Below are positions 1 through 8,500 of a stretch of 64,000 bases of DNA, one piece after another (within the stretch, counting starts at the first letter, position 1; each line of letters opens with the position of its first letter). A program made the position numbers and the translations under genes. This DNA comes from Spirosoma sp. KCTC 42546 (GTDB taxonomy: Bacteria; Bacteroidota; Bacteroidia; Cytophagales; Spirosomataceae), in assembly GCF_006965485.1 (NCBI RefSeq), contig NZ_CP041360.1, positions 8,102,501 to 8,166,500 on the forward strand. Reading direction: 5' to 3'. Under the pieces are notes generated by a model that worked only from the letters and a program-made list of their open reading frames with translations, was not told where the DNA came from and ran no database searches.

Positions 1-54
1 CAGCAACCCTATGGCCATCAGTGCAACAATCCAGCGTATACGTTGTCTCGACAT
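1..54 (-). CDS. N-terminus of a membrane protein, probably sensor histidine kinase (partial)
   Basis: Only the first 18 codons lie in the window; the gene continues past the left edge. Reading the minus strand from an ATG at 54 gives a basic N-terminus (MSRQRIRW) followed at once by a hydrophobic stretch (IVALMAIGLL), as expected for an uncleaved signal anchor. From memory, Spirosoma-type histidine kinases often begin this way, so a sensor kinase is my guess, but nothing of the catalytic part is visible. It is transcribed divergently from the T9SS cargo gene at 231. Confidence 0.45.
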   Translation of the reverse strand, partial: MSRQRIRWIVALMAIGLL

Positions 55-230
55 TTTTTTACTCGCTCATGCAACCTTCGTCCAAGTTCTGCATCTATTC
101 AAAAACTGGGCGTGGTATGTAAAAGTACGAACGGGGTAGCCTACTCATTGGCGCGTTAACAAACTTTAACACCCCCACTATCAATTGGTTTCACAACTTA
201 TTGTTCCTTCGTTTGCAATTATCCTGTACT

Positions 231-1055
231 ATGAAAAAAACAGTTTTAGCGGTCTCCCGGTTCACACCGGCCCTGCTTCTGGCAGTCACTTTCAGTGGTG
301 TTGCTCTGGCACAAAAGGCGGTATCGCCATCGCCGAAATCTACTACGAATGAAGTAAATGTCCGAATTATTGAACGGAATGGTGATGAAGTTCGGGAAAT
401 CGAACGCACGTATAGCATGGATGGCATGAGCGATCCACAACGCGATAAGATGGTTATGAAATTAGTAGATTCGCTCAAGGCAACCCGCAAGGATGGTCGC
501 AAACGGCAAATGACGATCATTGTAGAAGATAATGATAGCGACCGAATTGTATCCCGCAAGCGCATTGGCCCAGGTATGAAACGTATTCCGGGAGACATCT
601 ATGTTCAACGGAATAAATTACCCCGTAACAACCGTGAATCGTGGGACAACCAAAACTGGAACTACGAACTTCATCGGGGAGTCGATTCCATGGCGGATCA
701 AATCCGTCGGTTCAAATTCGAGTTCCCAAGAGATTTTGATCGACAGTTAGTTCAACCTTTTGAGAGTTGGTCCCGGAATATCGGCGGCAAACCCTCTACC
801 ATTCGGGGATTAGATGCATACCCCAACAATCCTGACCGCGACCAACTGAACGTCCGCTTTACGGCACCCACCAAAGGCGATATAAGTATTATTGTTACGA
901 ATCCGAAAGGGAAGGAAGTGGCTAAACGAGAGATAAAAGACTTCTCAGGCGAGTTTGTGGGACAGATTGATCTGGGCAAAAAAGCGCAGGGAATCTATTT
1001 CATTACGGTTACCCAAAATGAAGATGGCGCGGTGAAACGGGTACTTGTGGAGTAA
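231..1055 (+). CDS. Secreted protein with T9SS C-terminal sorting-like domain
   Basis: The product is 274 aa. I chose the ATG at 231 because it gives a clean signal peptide (MKKTVLAVSRF, hydrophobic core, cleavage near ALAQ); an upstream in-frame start would precede the signal. The middle is highly charged and looks unstructured, rich in Arg, Asp and Asn. The last 80 or so residues have the beta-sandwich pattern of a type A T9SS sorting domain (GDISIIVTNPKGKEV, then GIYFITVTQN, ending RVLVE), which implies export through the outer membrane and surface attachment or release. No catalytic motif is visible. The passenger function is unknown. Confidence 0.75.
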   Translation: MKKTVLAVSRFTPALLLAVTFSGVALAQKAVSPSPKSTTNEVNVRIIERNGDEVREIERTYSMDGMSDPQRDKMVMKLVDSLKATRKDGRKRQMTIIVEDNDSDRIVSRKRIGPGMKRIPGDIYVQRNKLPRNNRESWDNQNWNYELHRGVDSMADQIRRFKFEFPRDFDRQLVQPFESWSRNIGGKPSTIRGLDAYPNNPDRDQLNVRFTAPTKGDISIIVTNPKGKEVAKREIKDFSGEFVGQIDLGKKAQGIYFITVTQNEDGAVKRVLVE

Positions 1056-1061
1056 TAATTC

Positions 1062-1175
1062 GTGAAGTGGTGGAGTAGGTGAAATGAGGGCATTAAGTTG
1101 AGTCGTTGATTAATACCCATTCACTTACTCCACTACTCCACTACTCCACTACTTCACTTATTTCACCCACTCCAC
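1062..1175. repeat. Intergenic inverted repeat A with short tandem repeats
   Basis: Just after the stop of the upstream gene, 1070-1085 pairs with 1160-1175 (15 of 16 positions). The right half is built of tandem CCACTACT-type units. The same GTGGAGT/GTGAAGT vocabulary recurs in the palindromes at 14190 and 30336. It may act as a 3' hairpin; there is no clear T-run. Confidence 0.7.
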
Positions 1176-1213
1176 TAAACTCAAAAATAATTTGAAGAAT
1201 TTAGTACTATGTA

Positions 1214-1245
1214 TTGCAAGATACCAAACTAAACATATATCTTTG
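1214..1245 (+). promoter_or_regulatory. Bacteroidota-type promoter for the small secreted protein
   Basis: TTG at 1214-1216 and TATCTTTG at 1238-1245 are separated by 21 bp, a good match to the TTG/TAnnTTTG promoter of Bacteroidota primary sigma. The predicted transcript starts near 1250, so translation must begin at the ATG at 1268 and not further upstream. Confidence 0.65.
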
Positions 1246-1267
1246 TAGTGTAATTAAGATAGAGGTC

Positions 1268-1513
1268 ATGAAAACGTTAGTAGTTATCGGCATTTTACTA
1301 GTGGGCATCAGCGGTCAGGCATTTAGCATGGGGCACCCACACAATATGTTTGCGGCCCGGAAACAATTGCGGGCTAAAGCATCAGCATCAACAGCCAGAC
1401 CAAAAGCAACATCGACTATTGGATGGCAACATGCTGTGCAGGTTACAAAAGCTGAGTTCAGCGAGCGTCTTCTGTCGGCTCTGTCGCATATACGCCCAGC
1501 CAGAGCTTATTAG
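1268..1513 (+). CDS. Small secreted protein, unknown function
   Basis: The product is 81 aa. The start at 1268 is set by the promoter upstream, whose -7 box would lie inside any longer reading. The N-terminus is a signal peptide (MKTLVVIGILLVGISG, cleavage near QAFS). The mature part is basic, with GHPHNMFAARKQLRAKASAS and an Ala/Ser/Thr-rich middle, and has no Cys or recognisable motif. It could be a small envelope protein. I do not recognise the family. Confidence 0.55.
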   Translation: MKTLVVIGILLVGISGQAFSMGHPHNMFAARKQLRAKASASTARPKATSTIGWQHAVQVTKAEFSERLLSALSHIRPARAY

Positions 1514-1939
1514 TCATTACGTTATCCATTCTCCCTCTAGTTTGGCGGGCTTCCTGATTCGCCATGTCCCTACTTTAAAGCCTACGGCATCGGCTTCTTC
1601 CCTCTGGCCCTTCCGGCCTTTTGTTATTGCCGGTTCGGCACACTACCCAACCAGGATTTTCCTTACACTTACTTGCTGATTTCCGCACATCCCCAACGAG
1701 TGTCAACACCTGGGCGTTCGCCTTTCTACTGGCTGCTATCTACCAGCGGCATCATTTTTGTACTTATCCTCCCTACCTATTCCTCCAAATCAACTACTAA
1801 TTTCCTATCCGTACAGGTAAGGCTCAACCAATCAATACTTTTTAAGTCATAGATGCGAGAACGAATCGTTGGTGTCGTTCTTGCCGTATATAGCGAACGT
1901 GTTAACCGTCTGAATTACAGTATGGCCTATACATTATGG
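1514..1939. other. Long untranslated stretch, no gene recognised
   Basis: About 430 bp between the small secreted protein and the next promoter. One open frame continues through 1679, but it begins inside the upstream gene, has no homology I recognise and carries no signal. I see no hairpin, tRNA or remnant of a known family. Confidence 0.5.
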
Positions 1940-1974
1940 TTGACAAAAAGAATTAATTTTCAACTTTAATTTTG
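1940..1974 (+). promoter_or_regulatory. Possible promoter of the NagZ/beta-lactamase fusion gene
   Basis: TTGAC at 1940-1944 and TAATTTTG at 1967-1974 resemble the -33 and -7 boxes of Bacteroidota promoters, but the 24-bp spacer is longer than the usual 19-21 bp. It would give a leader of roughly 150 nt before the chosen start at 2132. Confidence 0.35.
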
Positions 1975-2131
1975 TATTAATCCGTTGGCAATAACAGTTG
2001 TTCTACATTATTTCGTTTAAAATTTAGATAATTCAATGATGAGTGCCAATTTTCGGTAGGGTTTGGCTATTTTTATGGTTTGCCAGAAACTACCGTTAAC
2101 TGACCTAGACTTTTTTACTTTCAGAGTGCCC

Positions 2132-5100
2132 ATGCGGAACATCGCTGTACGACCAATTTTACTTGTCGGCCTTCTGTCCGTCAGCTTGTTAACGGCTTTC
2201 GGTCTAATGAGGCCAGGCCGTAGCTACTGGGCACGACATGCTCATGCGAGATCGCACAAAGCGAAAGCCAAAGTCAAACGACCATTGCCAGTTGTGACTC
2301 CTGTTGTTGTTTCGCCCTATAAATATGGGGAAGCCGCTACACCTGTCGAGGTTTTTATGCTTCCCGATAGCGGACGGCAATGGGTAGATAGCGTTTTCCA
2401 GGGCCTGACACCTGAGCAAAAAATAGGGCAATTTTTCATGGTCGCGGCCTTTTCAAATCGCCATGAGAATCACTACCAGTACATTGATCATCTGATCCAG
2501 AACAATCACATTGGCGGATTAATCTTTTTTCAAGGCGGTCCTTACCGGCAGGCTATTCTGACTAATCGCTACCAGGCTGAATCAAAAGTACCGCTGCTTA
2601 TTGGTATTGATGGTGAATGGGGTCTGGGCATGCGTCTGGATAGTGCCATGGACTTTCCCAAACAGATGTCGCTGGGTGCTATTCGGGACAACGAGTTGAT
2701 TTATCGAATGGGGGCCGAGATTGGCCGTCAGTGCCAGCGTTTAGGTATCCATATCAATTTTGCCCCCGTATCCGATATCAATAGCAATCCGGCTAACCCC
2801 GTAATTGGTGTTCGCTCATTCGGTGAAGCCAAAGAGAACGTAGCCTTGAAAGCGTCAGCCTACATGCGTGGTTTACAGCAAAACCATGTCATTGCTACTG
2901 CCAAGCACTTCCCCGGCCACGGCGACACTAACGCCGACTCGCATCATACACTGCCCACCGTTTCCCGGTCGTCGGAACAAATGCGCGAAATTGACCTGTA
3001 TCCATTCCGCAAACTTATTGCCGATAGTTTAATGGGAGTAGTAACAGGTCATCTGCATGTACCTGTAATGGACAACAGACCGGCGCTGGCCGCTACATTA
3101 TCCGAAAAGATTGTTACCGAACTCCTCAAAAAAGAACTCGGATTCCGGGGTCTGGTTTTTACTGATGCGTTGAATATGGGCGGCATCAGTCGGTCACCCA
3201 AAGCAATGGACGTGAACTTACAGGCGTTAATTGCCGGAAATGATATTCTTCTCTATCCAGAAAATGTGCGAGAGGCTGCGGCAACGATCCTGAATGCTGT
3301 TCAGCAGGGCGTAATTACGCAGGAGTTTATCGACGAGAAAGTCAAAAAGATTCTTAGGGCCAAATATTGGGCTGGCCTTCATCACTACAAACCTATTAAC
3401 CTGGGCGGTTTATCAGCAGAGTTGAATTCTCCCGAAGCTCAATTGCTCAAACAGGAACTCTGCGAGCAGTCGGTAACGGTGGCCGATAATCAGAACAATC
3501 TTCTCCCGCTCAATCGGCTGGATACCCTGCGGCTGGCCTCGATAGCTATTGGAGCCGAACCCGGCAATGTATTTCAGAAAACCCTGAACCAATATGCACC
3601 CTTCCAGACAGTGGCTTTCCCGGAAAAACCACTGTCGGAAGCAGACCTCACGAATATGTTAGCTCATGTGGGTGATGCAAACACGGTTGTCATTAGTTTT
3701 CACCGAATGAGCGAATCAGCCGCCCGTCGATTCGGGATTACCAAACCTTCTCTGGATCTGATCACCCGCCTGAAACAGCGCGGAACCAAAGTAATTGTTG
3801 CAGCCTTTGGATCACCCTATAGCTTACCACAATTTGCCGGTGCCGACGCGCTGGTCTGTGCCTATCAGGATCTTGACGATATGCAGCGGGTAGTCCCCCA
3901 GGTGTTATTTGGCGGACTGGGTGCCCGAGGCATGTTACCCGTCTCAACATCGGGCGATATGAAAGTGGGCATGGGCCTGAGAACCAATCCGGAAGGTAGG
4001 TTGTCAGCCGGATCGCCGGAGAGCGTCGGGATGAAATCGGCCGTATTGAATCAGATCGATGCCATTGCCCAGAGTGCAGTTAAGAATCATGTTGTTCCAG
4101 GCTGCGAGATTCTGGTAGCTCGGAAAGGCAAAGTAGTATACAGCAAAAACTTTGGTGCACTGACCTATGCCGCGGGTGCCGAGAAAGTAACGGATGAGAC
4201 TTTATACGATCTGGCGTCCCTTACGAAAGTACTGGCTACCTTGCAGTCCGTGATGGTGTTATATGACCGGAAACAGATTGATCTGACCCAAAAGGCATCG
4301 CTTTATCTGCCCGAGCTACGGAATACCAACAAGCAAAATATCACCCTTCAGGACTTGCTCTGGCACCAATCCGGTATGGTATCGTATTATCCAACCACCT
4401 GGGATCGCACCCGACTACCAGGCGGAGGGTTGAAAGCTCAATATTACGCAGCTACACAAGACAGCCTCCATACACTTCAAATTGCCCCTACACTCTGGGG
4501 TGTCCCCGCCCTGAAAGATTCGGTTTGGAAATGGGTGATTCAATCGCCGATGTCTCGAAAAACCGATGAAGCAGGTAAGCCTGCCTATGTGTATAGCGAT
4601 CTGAACTTCCTGACCCTACAGAAAATCGTTGAACGGGTCAGCAAACAGCCATTAGATAAATTTGTTACGGAGAATGTATATAAGCCATTAGGGCTGCACC
4701 AACTTGGCTTTACCCCGTTGCAACGGCTACCTCATCCGCAGTGTGCTCCAACGGAACAGGATACCTACTACCGAAATCAATTGCTAGTGGGAACAGTACA
4801 CGATCAGATGGCGGCAGTGCAGGGAGGTATTTCGGGGCATGCCGGACTGTTTGGTAACGCCCATGACATTGCTACACTCCTACAGATGAATCTTCAGAAA
4901 GGCGTTTACGGAGACCAGCGAATTTTGAATCCAATGACCGTGCCTTACTTTACCCAAACCCTTAGTAATCGCAGCTTCCGGGCCTTGGGCTGGGACAAAC
5001 CTAATCCCGAAAGCGCGGGCAGCGTGTACATGTCGCCTAAGGCATCAGCCCGGTCATTTGGTCATACGGGTTTTACGGGTAACGTTGTCTGGGTCGATCC

Positions 5101-5224
5101 AGATGAAGAGCTGGTTTTTGTATTCCTCTCGAACCGTATTTATCCAACAGCGGGTAATAACTCCATCAATACAACGAAACTCCGCCGACGGATTCATGAA
5201 GTAATCTACAGCGCCGTTGAGTAA
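2132..5224 (+). CDS. NagZ-like GH3 / class C beta-lactamase-like fusion protein
   Basis: The product is 1030 aa, counted from the ATG at 2132, which starts a hydrophobic signal (NIAVRPILLVGLL); two earlier in-frame ATGs would put 20 residues before it. Residues about 80-460 form a GH3 N-terminal domain with the NagZ signature KHFPGHGDT...DSH at about 258-268 and a candidate nucleophile Asp in FTDALNMGG. A linking region follows. Residues about 630-1030 form a serine hydrolase of the beta-lactamase/esterase fold with SLTK (Ser696, Lys699), YSD at 821 and HTG at 978. This suggests envelope muropeptide hydrolysis by two linked activities, probably in the periplasm. Substrates are inferred from family, not shown. 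Confidence 0.88.
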   Translation: MRNIAVRPILLVGLLSVSLLTAFGLMRPGRSYWARHAHARSHKAKAKVKRPLPVVTPVVVSPYKYGEAATPVEVFMLPDSGRQWVDSVFQGLTPEQKIGQFFMVAAFSNRHENHYQYIDHLIQNNHIGGLIFFQGGPYRQAILTNRYQAESKVPLLIGIDGEWGLGMRLDSAMDFPKQMSLGAIRDNELIYRMGAEIGRQCQRLGIHINFAPVSDINSNPANPVIGVRSFGEAKENVALKASAYMRGLQQNHVIATAKHFPGHGDTNADSHHTLPTVSRSSEQMREIDLYPFRKLIADSLMGVVTGHLHVPVMDNRPALAATLSEKIVTELLKKELGFRGLVFTDALNMGGISRSPKAMDVNLQALIAGNDILLYPENVREAAATILNAVQQGVITQEFIDEKVKKILRAKYWAGLHHYKPINLGGLSAELNSPEAQLLKQELCEQSVTVADNQNNLLPLNRLDTLRLASIAIGAEPGNVFQKTLNQYAPFQTVAFPEKPLSEADLTNMLAHVGDANTVVISFHRMSESAARRFGITKPSLDLITRLKQRGTKVIVAAFGSPYSLPQFAGADALVCAYQDLDDMQRVVPQVLFGGLGARGMLPVSTSGDMKVGMGLRTNPEGRLSAGSPESVGMKSAVLNQIDAIAQSAVKNHVVPGCEILVARKGKVVYSKNFGALTYAAGAEKVTDETLYDLASLTKVLATLQSVMVLYDRKQIDLTQKASLYLPELRNTNKQNITLQDLLWHQSGMVSYYPTTWDRTRLPGGGLKAQYYAATQDSLHTLQIAPTLWGVPALKDSVWKWVIQSPMSRKTDEAGKPAYVYSDLNFLTLQKIVERVSKQPLDKFVTENVYKPLGLHQLGFTPLQRLPHPQCAPTEQDTYYRNQLLVGTVHDQMAAVQGGISGHAGLFGNAHDIATLLQMNLQKGVYGDQRILNPMTVPYFTQTLSNRSFRALGWDKPNPESAGSVYMSPKASARSFGHTGFTGNVVWVDPDEELVFVFLSNRIYPTAGNNSINTTKLRRRIHEVIYSAVE

Positions 5225-5282
5225 TGGTTTCTTGAGTAAGCGGTAGCGTATTCTTAAGTTGCCCTGCTGGTTAAATTAGCTT

Positions 5283-5312
5283 ATGCCACTTCAGTATTGA
5301 AGTGGCATTTTT
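5283..5312 (+). terminator. Rho-independent terminator after the fusion gene
   Basis: 5283-5293 and 5298-5308 form a perfect 11-bp stem (ATGCCACTTCA) with a 4-nt loop, followed by a short T-run. Confidence 0.75.
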
Positions 5313-5516
5313 ATTGCAGCAACTTATAGGTATGTGTGTCTCCAGAGAATCGAATGGAGACAAAATAGCCGTATACTTCTACTGATCAATCAATTAATCA
5401 TATATTTATCCTCATAGTTCTGTCTGGTATACTTAGGCAGTGGTTTAGCGCATCCGCATATCAAGCATAAATGCATTAACTTTAGAGTCCAAAATGGATT
5501 CATTACTCAATTTTTT

Positions 5517-8500
5517 ATGAAGGGACGTATTTTTTACTCCTATTTAGCGGTTTTGCTGTGCCTAACTGGCCTAACAACGCGCGGCTTTGCCCAAACGATT
5601 ACTACGGTCACATTTTCCCCAGCTACGGTTTGTGCAGGTAGTGGCCTTACGGTAACTTTTACAACAAGTAGCTCATTCGCCGTAGGCAATGTATTCACCG
5701 CTTATTTATCTGATGTTGTTGGAGGAACCTACCCAACAACATTAGGCACTCTTGCCTCAAGAACGGGCGGAAATATTAGTGGAACAATTCCCTCGACAGC
5801 TGTTAATGGGGATGCCTACCGTATTCAGATAGTGGCTAGCAATGCTACAAAGGCTAGTAGTTTATCAACCCTCACAATTAGTGTTCCAGCGGCTCCAAGT
5901 GTAACTACACCGTCCCCTTATTGTGAAGGCACAACAGCCTCAGCGCTAGTAGCTACCGGTCAGAATCTAAAATGGTATGGTACTAGCCAAAGTGGGGGGA
6001 CTTCATCTAGTATAGCTCCCGTCCCCAGCACCGCTGCTGCTTTTATAGGCAATTTCAACTATTATGTAAGCCAGACGGTTGGCGGCTGTGAAAGTCCAAG
6101 AGCCGCGATTACGGTTACAGTGAAAGACGCCCCTCCCGCACCGGCCACTAACCCAGTGACCTATTGTGTGGGACAAACAGCGAGTGCTTTAACCGCAACG
6201 CCAGTCTCTGCTGGAGCTACCCTTAACTGGTATGGCACCTTGGCTAGTGGCGGCTCACCCTCTTCTGTTTCTCCAGTTCCTTCAACAACAATTGCGACTA
6301 CAACGACCTATTACGTCAGCCAAACACTAAATGGTTGTGAAGGCCCCCGCGCCAGCCTGACGGTAACCGTAAATGGCATCCCCTCTGCCCCAACTGGCAC
6401 TTCTGCTACCTATTGCGAAGGAAGTACAGCCCAACCATTGACGGCTACTGGTCAAAATCTAAAATGGTACGGAACCAGCCAAACCGGAGGCTCTGGGTCG
6501 AGCAATGCCACCGTCCCCAACACGGCAACCCTTGGTACTACTGCCTATTACGTAACTCAAACAGTGAATGGTTGTGAAAGCCCGCGTACGGGTATATCTG
6601 TACAGGTGAAAGACAGCCCTAATGCACCAGGCACGTCAACCATTGAATTTTGTCAGGGAGTTGTTGCCCCAACCTTAACAGTAACCCTTACTGCTGGTGC
6701 CACCCCAAATTGGTATGGCACAGCTGCCAGTGGAGGCTCGCCTTCAGGGACGGCCCCTATACTTTCTAGCTCCACCGCTGGCACTACAATTTATTACGTC
6801 AGTCAAACACAGAACGGTTGCGAAAGTCCTCGTGCCAGTCTGACTGTACGGGTGAAAGCTACCCCAAGTGCTCCGGGAGTCAGTTCAATTGGCCTATGCA
6901 ATAATAGCAACGCAGTACCCTTAACGGCGACAGGATCAGGCCTTAAGTGGTACGATGCCGCTGATGCTCCACTAGGAGGAGCGCCCACACCAAATACAAA
7001 TACCTTGGGCAGCCAAACCTATAAAGTTTCCCAAACTGTAGAAAGCTGCGAAGGCCCTAAAGCCACTATCACTGTCACCATCAATGCGATCCCTTCTGCC
7101 CCAGTTGGTGCCTCTGTTACCTATTGCGAAGGAAGTTCGGCTCAGCCATTAGCAGCTACGGGTCAGAACTTAAGATGGTATGGTATTAGTCAAACGGGAG
7201 GTACTTCATCAGGAACACCAAATACCCCTAGTACAACAACTTTGGGCACTACGCTCTATTACGTAACCCAAACGGTAAACAACTGCGAGAGCCCACGGGT
7301 AGGAATACCAGTGTTCATCAAAGATACACCTGTTGCCCCTGGCACTACGGCTATTGATTTCTGTCAGGGAAGTGGTGCACCAACCTTAACCGCAACACTA
7401 GTAGCCAATGCGACGCCTAACTGGTATGGCACCTCAGCTAGCGGTGGTATAGCGTCTGGCACTGCGCCAACGCCCTCGAACTCCACTGTTGGGACAACTG
7501 TTTACTATGTTAGCCAAACCCTAAATGGTTGTGAAGGACCAAGAGCGAGCCTGGCTGTGCGCGTAAAAGCAATACCCGGCGCACCAGGCGTTAGCCCAGT
7601 AAGTTTCTGTAACAACGGTCCAGCCCAGCCCTTAACCGCGACGGGTTCAGGGCTTAAATGGTATGACGCTTCTGACAGCCCGCTAGGGGGAGCCCCAACC
7701 CCAAACACAGGTACTGTTGGCAGTCAGACATATAAAGTCTCTCAAACCGTTGAAAGCTGCGAAAGCCCTAAAGCAACGCTTACCGTCACAATTAATTCGA
7801 TACCAGCTTCGCCTACCGGCACTTCTCCTAGTGCCTATTGCGAAGGAAGTCCGGCACAAGCGCTGGTGGCTACTGGTCAGAATTTGAGATGGTATGGCAC
7901 CAACCAAACAGGTGGTTCAGGGTCAAGTAATGCCACCGTCCCTAGCACAGCAGCCTCCGCCATTGGCAGTATTACGTACTATGTAACGCAAACAGTGAAT
8001 GGTTGCGAAAGCTCACGTACGGGCATACCTGTACAAGTGAAAGACACACCAGATGCACCAGGCACCTCTTTAGTTGAGTTTTGCCAAAACTATGGCGTAC
8101 CCACACTGACTGCTACCCTGGTAGCCAATGCGACTCCTAACTGGTATGGTACTTCTGCCAGTGGTGGTACAGCTTCTAGTAGCGCACCAGTTCCCACAAA
8201 TTCCACAGTTGGTACTACGATTTATTATGTCAGCCAAACACTGAGTGGCTGTGAGGGCCCTCGTGCCAGTCTGAGTGTACGGGTAAAAAGTACCCCTGGC
8301 GTACCGGGCGTCAGCCCAATTAGCTTTTGTAACAATAGTCAGGCACAGCCATTAACAGCTAACGGCACAAACCTAAAGTGGTATGATGCCTCGGACAACT
8401 CAATAGGTAATACGCCAGTACCAAATACAGGCACGGTTGGTAATCAGGTTTATAAAGTCTCCCAAACCTCTAGTGAGGGCTGCGAGGGGCCAAAAGCAAG

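Noticed and set aside
191..598. Minus-strand open frame opposite the first T9SS protein
   Set aside because: It is antisense to a gene with a clear signal peptide and sorting domain; its own translation is Ser/Arg-rich and unlike any family.
1110..1175. Short direct repeats (CCACTACT-type) as a CRISPR array
   Set aside because: Units are about 8 bp without spacers; the stretch is the right half of an inverted repeat.
1350..1679. 109-aa open frame overlapping the small secreted protein
   Set aside because: It starts inside the other gene in another frame, lacks a promoter or signal, and has no recognisable motif.
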